This document shows, one piece after another, positions 37,545 through 46,647 of a stretch of DNA of 64,000 nt. A program made the translations under genes and the position numbers. Origin of the DNA: Piper betle. Taxonomy: Eukaryota; Streptophyta; Magnoliopsida; Piperales; Piperaceae. A model generated the notes under the pieces. That model had not been told where the DNA came from. It was given only the letters and a program-made list of their open reading frames with translations, and ran no database searches. The first letter of the stretch is position 1; each line of letters starts with the position of its first letter. The stretch lies in assembly GCA_033002965.1 (NCBI GenBank), contig JAURVB010007713.1, positions 147,384-211,383 on the forward strand. Reading direction: 5' to 3'.

Positions 37545-38067
37545 GATGATTATCATGAATAACTGAATTTGGACTTGACCCATGCTTCATTGACTTTAAA
37601 TGATCGATCTCCTTGTTCAGTCTTAATTTCAATTGCACCATATGGAAAAACTTCTGTCCAGGAGAAAATGACCATCAACCACACCAGATGCCATGTTTGT
37701 CTGCTATAGTCCAAGCAATAGCTGACTTGTGATCTTTTAGTATTTTAATCAACTTCTCTTTCTGCAATATAGTTAGCTCTGAAGATATAATAATAGGAAT
37801 AGTGTCATTAAGCCCTAAGAAAATATACCTGAGATGTTTTGGAAGTTGCTTTAGCTCCAAAATAAGTGGTACTTCAATTGATGGCAGCAATTTGTGGAAT
37901 GATAGATCTGAGGTTTCCATAACTTTGAATCGTTGAGGCAAAATTAGTTGTGAATCTAATACTTTAACCATCTCATCCACATCAATATCTTCTTCACAAA
38001 GAGAATTTATGGATTTATGTAATGAATTACTAAACTGATCCCCTTTGCATCCGAGTAAGCTAACCAA
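37545..38067 (-). pseudogene. Athila-type pol remnant: RT leader fused to integrase end
   Basis: From 38067 the minus strand reads through the region before RT, with LELKQLPKHLRYIFLGLNDT, IIISSELT and ILKDHKSAIAWTIADKHGI. It then jumps directly, near 37690, to the integrase C-terminus with KVFPYGAIEIKTEQG and FKVNEAWVK (to about 37570). The RT core, RNase H and most of integrase are deleted. The family is clear from these two blocks. No enzyme function can remain. Confidence 0.85.
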
Positions 38068-38124
38068 TGTATTGAGTTCATTTTTGTTATTTGGTTTTTC
38101 ATCTTTTTCCTTAACATCATTGGG

Positions 38125-38722
38125 CTAAACTGGTTCCTGTAAAGTAATACTACTTTGGGTTGTTATAGCTTTGCAATGCTCTTGACCATCATTCCTTGGT
38201 TGTTCTGGTTGGCTAGGAAGTACACCCTTGGGTCGCTCATTTAGTTTCTTGTTTAATTGCACCATAACTTGTTGCATAAACTGTTGTTGTTGTTGTTGCT
38301 GATTCTGCATAAATTGTTGCATGGTTTGTTGCATAGTTTGTTGCATGGAATTGAACATTTGGATCAAATCTGGTTGTTGTTGTTGCTGAAAAGAAAGTGA
38401 AGGAGGTCTAGAATGCTGTGATGGTGGTGGATTATTAGGGACAGCAACCGATTGTGAAGAATTATTCCATGAAAAATTGGGGTTATTGCACCAGCCCGCA
38501 TGTAGGTATTGGAATAGGGATTGTTGTTCCAATTATAGTTGCCTACGTAATTAACTTGATTTGTTGCACATTGACCTATAAAATGTCCTTGTCCACACCA
38601 TTCACACCTTGGTTCTACAGCCTTAACCTGTCTCTGTATATTAAGAATTTGAACTTCATTAGTTAAAGCACTGACCTAAGCAGATAAAGCAGTAAGTGCA
38701 TCTAATTCTAAAACTCCAGTAG
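38125..38722 (-). pseudogene. Athila-type gag C-terminal half with zinc knuckle (inverted)
   Basis: The minus strand starts abruptly at the LTR edge (38726) with TTGVLELDALTALSA. It continues to a CCHC knuckle CEWCGQGHFIGQC (CX2CX3HX4C). A frameshift follows, then CNNPNFSWNN and a Pro/Gln-rich tail with several Q runs encoded by CAA/CAG repeats (38280-38385). This organisation is typical of Athila/Tat gag. The protease that should follow is missing. Confidence 0.85.
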
Positions 38723-38726
38723 TCCT

Positions 38727-39879
38727 TGTTAAGCGTTTAAAATATATAATATTTACCCATATTTTTAATATGATTATGTACTTTCCGGGTATAAACATTA
38801 TTAATTAAGTAATATTTTACTTTATTTTCTTTAGTTATTTAATATTTTATTATTTATACTTAATTTTGGTGTTTTAATGCAGAAAAAGATAAATAAATTA
38901 AGCTTTGGATTTGATTGGTCATGACACTTGGCGCCACCCAATGGCTACAATGTATGGTGTTCAATGGAGTCGAACAGTTGGAAATGTATAGGGACATTAT
39001 AATTAATTAGATTACGTCGATTTGTGAACACCCTCTTCGAGTTCTTGTATCTCCACTTCTATATAAAGGGGTGGTCATTTGTTGATCATATCTCATCTCC
39101 TGGCTTCAGAGTGTAGTGAAAGTAGTAGTTTTAGTTTTTGTAATTTATTTTTCTTTCATAATAAAAATTAGTTTCTTTTTTATATTGTTTTCTATTTTTA
39201 TTATGGAGTAGTCTCTAATTTTCGTTCTAGAGAAGAATGGAACTTAATATGATTTAATTGAATTTATTTCAAGCTTTTACTCTTTTATTCAATCATATTG
39301 TTTGAATTATCATATTCTTAATGCTAAGAATAGATTGATCACCTATTTCTTAGATCATGAGGTTTAATTAGATTTCGGGAGAAATTAATTAGATTAGTCA
39401 TTGGTAGTTTATCATACGATGAGTCTTTTGACTTGTTTGTCGTTGTGGTCGGAAGATACACACCACCGTATGCGGTTGTAAGGCAATTCTTAATGCGTTA
39501 TTTTGTTGATTAATCAATTATCACCGGGAGGTAGAAATTGAGGCAAAATAATAGAAGCATGAAGGAGCGGGAGCCACCATGTTATATAAGTATCCTAGAA
39601 CGACAATCTGAGGGAATAAAAGATAAGAGTAAGATTTGATGAAGATTAAATTCATGTTAAGGGAAATTCGACTCTAGAATGAGTTTTATAATTTTAACGT
39701 CTTCTTTTATTTAAAGTTATTTAGATTTAGTTAAGTTAATTATTTTTATTTTGCTCTTTATTTTATTTTCTTTAATTAATTATAGGAAATTCATCTCTCT
39801 GTGGGACGATATTCGATTTTATCATTATATTACTTGTTGCGACCATGTATACTTGCATGTCACTAAAAATATTCTAACA
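38727..39879 (+). mobile_element. Complete LTR of Athila/Tat-type element
   Basis: 1153 bp from tgttaagcgtttaaaat to aaaatattctaaca, with inverted TGTTA/TAACA termini. It is homologous to 11006-12162 (minus) and 35064-36067. A TATA-like tatataaagg lies near 39060. Flanks are GTCCT on the left and TAGGC on the right, so no target duplication is visible. It could be the 3' LTR of the element that begins at 35064, or a separate insertion. No PPT is adjacent because the abutting sequence is inverted gag. Confidence 0.9.
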
Positions 39880-40789
39880 TAGGCTAAGTGCTTACACACT
39901 TCCAATACCTTGGAAATTCATGAATCAAGATCAAAGCAATTGAGGTTTGCCTCATATACAATCCTCTCTTGGAAATTACTCACTCAGAGCCAAACAAAAA
40001 ACAAGCAAGATGGTGCGGCCAATCCTACCCTCTAAGCTTGAGTACCCACGTGGTTTAAGAGAGTTTGAGGGCTCTGTGTATCATAAGTTTCTCAAATACA
40101 CCTCCTAAGGCCCTATTTATAGTCTTTTCCTAAAATAGCAACCGTTAGGATGTAAATGCTCCAAGCTTATTTATTCCAAAAGGCTAGTTTTGGCAAGGTT
40201 TTGAATGATCGCGTGCCAAATTACCTGCCAATCGTACCATAGAATGCTTAGTTGTCATAGCCGAGATCTTTGGTCATCTTTAGATTATTGATGCCTCTGT
40301 CGAGCATCTACTAACAGTCCTCTAGAGGCTTCTTTTGAACTTCTATTTCCTACTAATGTAGGTTTTGGCTGCTGAAGCTCTACACAAATCTCCCTTGAAA
40401 ACACATGTAAGTCCAAGGATCAGCTGACTGAAGTTCTATTGAAAGTCTCTCCCAAACTCTTCCATGTAAGTCCAAGGATTTCACTCCATGTCTTTCGATT
40501 GACAAACACTTAGCTAAGCTATCTGCTGAACTTTTCTTTGTAAGTCTTACACTTGATCCTCTGGTCTTTTGGCTATCCATCACTAAGCTAAATTGTCTGC
40601 AGCCTTTCTTAGAATTCTTCTCCAACTCTGAGTCTTCCTGATTTCAATCCAAGTACTGACTCCAATGATGTATTTAGAGAGACTACAATGTCATCTCATA
40701 AAAAAGAAGGTTCGACAAGATATTGAAATAACCCAATCTCGGTTTACACTCGAATTGGGTTAGAAATATTGTGATCGATTAAAGCCATG
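39880..40789 (-). mobile_element. LTR-like remnants
   Basis: A minus-strand CTATAAATAG box is at 40113-40122, followed on that strand by a leader-like stretch, as in LTR promoters. At 40731-40789, aacccaatctcggtttac and the following bases resemble the LTR terminus of the Tekay-like family (compare 31738-31795). No complete LTR can be outlined and no coding homology was found. Confidence 0.4.
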
Positions 40790-42071
40790 TGTAACGACCC
40801 GCTCATTCTAAGCCACAAGCTAAGCATTACAAAATAAAAATAAATGCCTCTAGAATTAATTTTCTATTAATTTATGAATATCATAATAAATCCAAGACAC
40901 AAAATAAAATTAAAAAATATAAATTAATTTCATATGCGAAGAATAAGTTAAGGTTCAAATTCTAAGTCATGCCATAAAATAAAAGATATGTTAGCCAATG
41001 CTCAGAAAAACCATGACCCATGAAATGAATCGAAATCCTACTACTATGCAAATAGACCAGAAATATAATAACATCTAAAATAAGAAAAGTTCAAGAGTCT
41101 AATAATAGAGTCATCTAGCTATCCTTGGCTCTAACACCTCGCACTTGCGAAAGCAAATCCACATTAGTGAAAAAACATTAAGTCATATAATCATAAGAAA
41201 CATGTCAATATATTTTACAACATTATTAATCAAGTATTTTAGTGATTATGAGTCTATATCGAGCTCCAATCATGCTCGGAGGGGTGGATACCCCATCCAG
41301 CTATAATCTTGTGCATGTGCACTCACGTTACATGGGGCACGCCTATAGTTATCGATATTTTTTATTATCTTACCCTCTCGGTGTGACAAGTGTATAATGA
41401 GCCATCTAGCACTATTGTGCCCTATCATCCCTTTAAACCTAAGGGCAGGTATTTTATCTTTCAAATAATTTTAACGGTATGGCCCCATGTCGAACTGAGT
41501 CAATTTTTCGACCCACGTTGCACTTTTCTCTTGGTGGTCGAATCTTAACTTAGGTTGACCAAGACGATTAAGTGTGAATATATAATATTTGAAGTAATTA
41601 TATAGGCCTGGACTTATTATTGATGGGTAGAACTATGCTCTCCTTAGGTTGATCAAAAAATAAATTATATATTAATATGTATAATTCCTGAAAGGGAATA
41701 AGATGCAGCATGGCATGCCATGCATATAAGAAAAACAAACATGTTTAGTATTTAACTAGATAATTCATAATTTATATAGTTTGAAAGTCATACCACAACA
41801 TGATTACATCATAGTGTTAATGAATCATACCCATTAATTTTCATGAACTAGTTAAAAATCACATTACTCAACTCATACACATAAGCCGCTACACAAAGGT
41901 GACAATTATCAACTTCCATAATTAAAATTTGTTAAATTTAAATACAAAATTAATTAGCTTAAATTAGTTAAAACAAGGTTGACAAAAGATTATTTCCATA
42001 ATAATTTAATCACCCTATAATCACTTTTTAGACAGGTCATGACAACATAAGATATGCACATAAATTCCCAA
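40790..42071 (-). mobile_element. Candidate solo LTR
   Basis: It begins tgtaacgacccgctc, the usual reverse-complemented gypsy LTR end, and is flanked by CCATG on both sides (40785-40789 and 42072-42076). The far terminus reads cccaa, so the LTR would start TT rather than the canonical TG. No second copy exists in the window to confirm the limits. No protein is encoded. Confidence 0.4.
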
Positions 42072-42102
42072 CCATGAATAATAGTTGACATTTGCGCAAT
42101 CA

Positions 42103-42107
<5 letters not shown>

Positions 42108-42146
<39 letters not shown>
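42108..42146. repeat. (TA)n microsatellite at the left edge of the gene-fragment island
   Basis: About 19 TA units. A 245-codon minus-strand ORF (41990-42727) reads through it and is antisense to the gene fragment that follows, so it is not a gene. Confidence 0.95.
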
Positions 42147-42149
<3 letters not shown>

Positions 42150-42167
42150 CCGTGCTGCAGTACAGCT

Positions 42168-42640
42168 ATGGTGGCTGTGCTTCGCTTCATTTCCGGTCGC
42201 CGGTTTGAGGTTAAACCTGCCGTGGTGTTTCCTCTCAAACCGATCTCCTTCCCCACTTCGATGGTGCAGTTCCTCTCCCATTCCCGAGTCCGCCACTCCC
42301 TCCCATTCTCTTCCACCACCCACCTCCTCTCCCGCTGCCACTGCTTCGGCCAGCCTAACCCGCCCCACCTCATAGAGATCACCCTCGACTCTGCCAGCGA
42401 CCTCGCCAGCCTCTGCTCCCCCTCGAGTACGCCATCCACGCTGTCATCTCCCACCGATTGGCCCGACTGGCTCCCTTCCTGCCCGGTGCCTCTTAATGGG
42501 TCCCGCCTTGGGTGCGGGTTGGGGTCGTCAAGGTGGTCGTGAAGATCGCAGCTGCCGGACCCTTGTCCGAGGAGTTGGCGCTTTCTATGACGTCCGTGAG
42601 CGGCTGGCCTTCCTCTTCCTTCTTTGTCGAGGATAAGGTT
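42168..42640 (+). pseudogene. Fragment of plant WVPP-motif protein (uncharacterised)
   Basis: A GC-rich, exon-like block in AT-rich surroundings. It starts MVAVLRFISGRRFEV, which looks like a mitochondrial targeting region. It continues with PHLIEITLDSASD, then LEYAIHAVISHR, then DWLP in one frame and FLPGAS-stop-WVPP in the next. Later, LSEELALSMTSVSGWPSSSFF appears. I recall a small plant protein family with an acidic/Ser stretch, an xDAIHxIIVRR-like helix, APDWLPFxPGSSYWVPP and a GWPSS end; the order agrees. A frameshift and a stop in the PGAS-WVPP motif make it a pseudogene or captured fragment. Function unknown. The assignment is from memory of motifs and needs a search. Confidence 0.5.
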
Positions 42641-43284
42641 AGGTCTTTTGTATTGAACTTGGATTAAGACACTTATGTTTTTGTTTAGTTCAATCTGTAA
42701 AATTCTGCTTTTCAGTATTGCAATCAAAGGTCGTTTATCTTCTCTTGAATGTTTGAATTGAACTTAGGTTGAGAAACTTATGTTTTTGTGTAGTTCAATT
42801 TATAAAATCCTGCAATTTGGTGTTGCCATGGTGCAATTTCAGTATTGCAATCTATAAACTTATGATTTCTGTATGCTGCAATTCCTCCATGTTTAACTTC
42901 TGCTAGATGTTTAACTTGTATAACTAGTCTTGCTAGTACTTCAAAATTTTTATTTTTATTTTGCTGATGGTTTCTTATTTATTGAATGAACATATTGTAC
43001 TATGATAGTAGTATCCTTAGTCCTACTTTACTGATTTAACAACTATTTGAACTAATAGAAAACATGTCGGTAGGTAAATTTTTTATTTCTTCTACTTGGA
43101 TTTTGCTGGGTTATTTTTTCATTTTGGTTTCAAGCTCTGCTCAATTAACAATCATTCTTCAACATCACTACTTGATCAAATCCTTGTTTCCAACTTGTGC
43201 ATCTGAAGAATAACAAGTTTGATGGACTTCACCATTGATCACAGCTAGAGCATTTTGGTTATATCTTGCTCACGCTTGATCACC
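42641..43284. other. Spacer or intron between gene fragments
   Basis: AT-rich with a short direct duplication of a ttgaacttggattaagacacttatgt-like phrase (about 42653-42685 and 42758-42790). It could be intronic DNA carried with the fragments. Confidence 0.4.
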
Positions 43285-43951
43285 ATGGAGCTACAACATT
43301 TTTGGTTCATCCAGATACTACTTTTGGTGGCCATTTTTGTGTCATGCTCTACGAAAATAACAGCAAAAGCTGCTTTTGATCATGTAGGCATCGAGGATAC
43401 TTCAATTTCAGAAAATGGTAGGAGGCTTGTTGGTCTATCAATGACATTTGGCAATGCATTTTCAGCATCTTGATGATACAAACATAACCAAAATGTTCCA
43501 TTTGCTACAGGTTCAATTTGGTTGGATTTATAGGAGAGAACACAACTCAACCAGCCGGATGACTGGAAGACAACACTACAAGGGTGGATCCTCTTGACAA
43601 CTTGAAAAGATACAGAGGTGGATATAACATTTCAAACAAGCATTATTGGAGCGTAAGCTGTTCTTCTCTTTGCTTCTCTAAATCTGAATATGCATAATAG
43701 TTAACCAATTGATCCTTTTATCTTCTTATGTTTTGCAGTCCACAACCTTCACAGGCAGGCTTGGTTACATCATTGCAGTAGGATGGCTCTTCAGTGGATT
43801 AGGATATGCACTATTTCTTCTTGCAGTATTTGTTTGCATCAATACAAGAAAGAGAAGCAAATTCTACTTCTGGTGTTTATTTAGTGCACTACTTTATACT
43901 CTTCTTGCCATGTATGCTCTGCTCCCAAACCAGCTACAACAAATATTCTGA
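43285..43951 (+). pseudogene. N-terminal fragment of a plant multi-pass membrane protein
   Basis: The ATG at 43285 (second Met of its ORF) opens a hydrophobic signal peptide (WFIQILLLVAIFVSC) and a segment ending NGRRLV. After a probable intron (acceptor at 43510) comes FNLVGFIGEN, a TGA stop at 43560-43562, then RVDPLDNLKRYRGGYNISN and KHYWS. A GT..AG intron (43653-43738) joins KHYWS to STTFTGRLGYIIAVGWLF, with two membrane helices to the TGA at 43951. The DPL..KxYRGGxxIxNxHYWxSxxFTG pattern is that of a plant transmembrane family (At2g25270-like as I recall it), normally about 500 residues. This copy is cut after roughly 150. Biochemical role unknown. Confidence 0.6.
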
Positions 43952-44544
43952 TAACTATGTTTTTTGACATCAGAATTTCTCACTTTGCAGAATTTGCTAC
44001 CAATCTCCGTCAATTTTTTTACTCTTGACAAATTTTCACTAGGTGTATACAAAATGATATTAACTTTTTTGCTTACAACAAATATCGTTTCAATGAATGA
44101 TATTTAGTTTTGTATAAATTTGATTACACAACATTTTGGAAAATTAGTAGAGGAAATACGTGAGAAACAGTTACACTTTGTTATGTTATGCTTATGTTTT
44201 TCAATGACTTAAATTGTTCTGGATCTTTAGCTCAAAATTGACAGAGCACTCAACAAATTCTTAAGGAATGGTGGTTCGAATCTATTAAGATCTTACTTAG
44301 TCAATATTTAATAAAAATTTGAAATGGTGTAATTATATAAATTGATAAAAAAAATGTATGATATATCATAGTTGTGTTTTAAGTGACATAGATATGATAT
44401 TAAAAATAATATGAATAGATAAAAATATATCATCGTCATTCAATAACATTACAAAAGATTACATTCTACAAAATGCAACGAAAATACAATGACAATGTTT
44501 CCTAGCATCTACAACCATACATCATATAAGCCTTAAAAATCCTA
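43952..44544. other. Spacer between membrane-protein and FAR1-like fragments
   Basis: AT-rich, with no coding homology recognised. The two neighbouring fragments converge on it from opposite strands. Confidence 0.5.
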
Positions 44545-45349
44545 TTACATAGAATCATTGTTACAATTAATATGAACATTTTTATATGTTGTAGAATAAT
44601 GACCTCTCTCATTACAATGACTACACATCCTTTTTTTTGTTTGAGCGTGAGCAACTTTATATCCACCCTTCAATCTTTGACTATTCTTAAGACGACCTTT
44701 AGTACGCAATTGAGAGGGATCACATACTACTTTTTGGAGAATCTGCTCCATTGAAGTCCTAACTTGCCTCTTCACAGACTCTTTGCTTGTTTGTACTTTC
44801 AATAAAGATGAACTCCCAATCGCATCAAGTTTTTTAACCAAATTTCTAAATGTGGTAATGCTAAATAATATTGCTCACCTAAATTTATTCCCAAATCTTG
44901 CAATTGGATAGTCATATTCCGAAATTTCCATATTTGCAACGGGGTAAGTGTACTTGTAGAGGAATAAGCAAGGTTATTATCCTCACTCCGGCTTGAATAA
45001 CAATACCTAGTTTTAATTGTCCAACGGTATAACACATATTGACTTGGAATTTTACAGAGTTGTTTCTTATGAAAAATTTTCAATATGTGCTTACACAAAA
45101 TTCCTTCACTTTCAAATTTCTTGCAACTACATGTGACAAAATCTTATAGAATTTTACGAATTCACCTTCATCTTCTATTTTGTCAAAATCTTCACTATTA
45201 TCAAATTCTTCAATTTCTTTACAATCTTCTTTTATAATCTTCATTCTATGTTGAGTCAACTACAAATCGTGTATCTGATTTTTATTATCTTCAATGGAAC
45301 TACTGGCATTTTTCTCGTCAACATATCTAATGATGCTATTTTCTTCCAT
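44545..45349 (-). pseudogene. FAR1/FHY3-type (MULE-derived) protein fragment with SWIM finger
   Basis: FAR1/FRS proteins are DNA-binding regulators derived from Mutator-like transposases. The ATG at 45349 starts MEENSIIRYVDEKNASSSIE, then a stop, then an acidic stretch and EGEFVKFYK, like the entrance of a FAR1 DNA-binding domain. Directly after it, in a shifted frame, comes the SWIM finger TCSCKKFESEGILCKHIL. Next are IPSQYVLYRWTIKTR, DPSQLRTKGRLKN and the C-terminal knuckle CSHCNERGHYSTTY, where the last cysteine is tyrosine. The MULE transposase core (several hundred residues) is absent. It is a deleted pseudogene, either of a FAR1-like gene or of a MULE transposase. Confidence 0.7.
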
Positions 45350-45539
45350 GAGAAATACAAAATAGGCAAACGAAACAATTATAAAACTAATTACTAGGAG
45401 AATCAGAGTTGGGACCTCCGACAATGCAAATGTCTGGGAGGTTTTGGCTGCACGCACCGGCGATGGCGTTGATCAATTTAGCGCTTAAGTCTATAGTATT
45501 TTGTGCTAATATTTCAAAATAAAGCAACCATGGCCAAAA

Positions 45540-46150
45540 TTAGAAGACGAAGCCCTCACTGTTCAAGTTGAGCAGCAAATTGCGCAACCTTCTGCTTGCA
45601 TTGGTTGGCATTACTGTTTGATTCCTCACTATGAAAAAGATCAGCTGCTCAAGGAAGACACTGACCTGCTCAAAATTGGACTCCAGCTCATACAATTCTC
45701 CAATTTCCTGCAGTGCACCATTGCAAGATTTAATTGTTGGAACAAGCTGCATCTAGCATCATTCCCATTTTCACATCACCGCCATTTTCTACCCCATAAA
45801 TAAATTCCCCTCCCACACAATACAAAAAATTGACAGACCGTGCATTATCTGGCACCCATGCTTAACCTGACTATTTCCAAGTAAACGATACAATCTCTGC
45901 GAAGAGAACACACATCATATGATCAAAAACAGGTAAACTTCTTTGGGCACACATGAATAAAAAGAAATCTTTTGTAGCAGTTAGCCGCATCCACAAAGGC
46001 AGATGAAGCTTCATGTTTGCTCTCTGACTGCACGCAAGATAGAGTAGATAAAACAAAAAATAAGAATATAACAATCCCACGGCAAATACAAAATGCACTA
46101 ACACATATTCACATATGAAAACCAGCAAGTTTGATGTACAGAGGAAGCTC
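45540..46150 (-). pseudogene. Alpha-SNAP gene fragment, exons and introns retained
   Basis: Alpha-SNAP is the adaptor that recruits NSF to SNARE complexes for disassembly. Minus-strand blocks in the correct order are: LYIKLAGFH (about 46145-46110); after a CAG acceptor, SESKHEASSAFVDAANCYKR (about 46030-45970); YLEIVRLSMGAR and stop (about 45895-45860); then after another acceptor EIGELYELESNFEQ and, one frame off, ADLFHSEESNSNANQCKQK and VAQFAAQLEQ (45733-45550). These are TPR-like helices of the middle of the protein. Stops and a frameshift in the LEQ-ADLF joint show it is non-functional. Retained introns mean it came from genomic DNA, not from mRNA. The N- and C-terminal exons are missing. 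Confidence 0.75.
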
Positions 46151-46358
46151 TGTTAACCCCTTGTTGCACATCTCGCAGACGAACCAATTCGTCACCAGCA
46201 GCGCTATCACTTCCCAGGTAAGCTCCTCGTCTTCTTTTTGTCGCTGCTTCCGTTGGCACTGGCCCTGGCGCTGCGGCCGCAAAAACTAGGGAAGCCAGTT
46301 TCCGACAGAGGTTTATGAGCAGAGTACCCCTTCCCTCACTGGACTCTACAACTGCCAC
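46151..46358 (-). other. Hypothetical ORF upstream of the alpha-SNAP fragment
   Basis: An ATG at 46358 opens 86 codons (to 46098) that begin MAVVESSEGRGTLLINLCRK and contain an Ala/Pro-rich stretch. It is GC-rich and gene-like in composition but matches no family I can name, and it does not correspond to the alpha-SNAP N-terminus. The end of the ORF overlaps the first alpha-SNAP block in another frame. It may be a further gene piece. Confidence 0.3.
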
Positions 46359-46586
46359 CTTGGGCTCCCATGCTCACGCATCCCGCCTTCATCCCGCTTG
46401 CCATGCTGCGCGATTGATGGAGACTAATAAACCACCGGACTGGCGGCTGTGCTTAAGCAAGACGTGGGGAGAATGGCACCTAGTGTCCGGGCATTAATAG
46501 ACAAATAGAGGAAGCTCTGTTATAGTAATCTGGGTGGGATGTTTTCTCCAACCGTTGGATAGAATCCAGCGGCCGGGAAAAACTGA

Positions 46587-46609
46587 AGCACAACCAAGAT
46601 GGTTGTGCT
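46587..46609. repeat. Perfect 9-bp inverted repeat (hairpin)
   Basis: AGCACAACC and GGTTGTGCT are separated by five bases, and a CCAACCGTTGG palindrome lies about 45 bp to the left. This lies at the right edge of the gene-fragment island, next to a TA microsatellite. It may be part of a transposon terminus. Confidence 0.7.
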
Positions 46610-46631
46610 GTAACACACAAACCTTTTCTCC

Positions 46632-46647
46632 TATATATATATATATA
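46632..46647. repeat. Short (TA)n microsatellite at the right edge of the island
   Basis: Eight TA units. It mirrors the TA microsatellite at 42108-42146 on the other side of the gene-fragment island. Confidence 0.9.

Noticed and set aside
38280..38400. CAA/CAG repeats as a poly-Q host transcription factor
   Set aside because: The Q runs sit next to a CCHC knuckle and FSWNN segment of Athila-type gag, with pol fragments following.
41990..42727. 245-codon minus-strand ORF
   Set aside because: It runs through the TA microsatellite (a poly Tyr-Ile stretch) and is antisense to a recognisable plus-strand gene fragment.
46587..46612. Hairpin as a Helitron 3' end
   Set aside because: A Helitron end needs CTRR shortly after the hairpin and insertion between A and T. 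The following bases are gtaacaca, and no TC start was identified.
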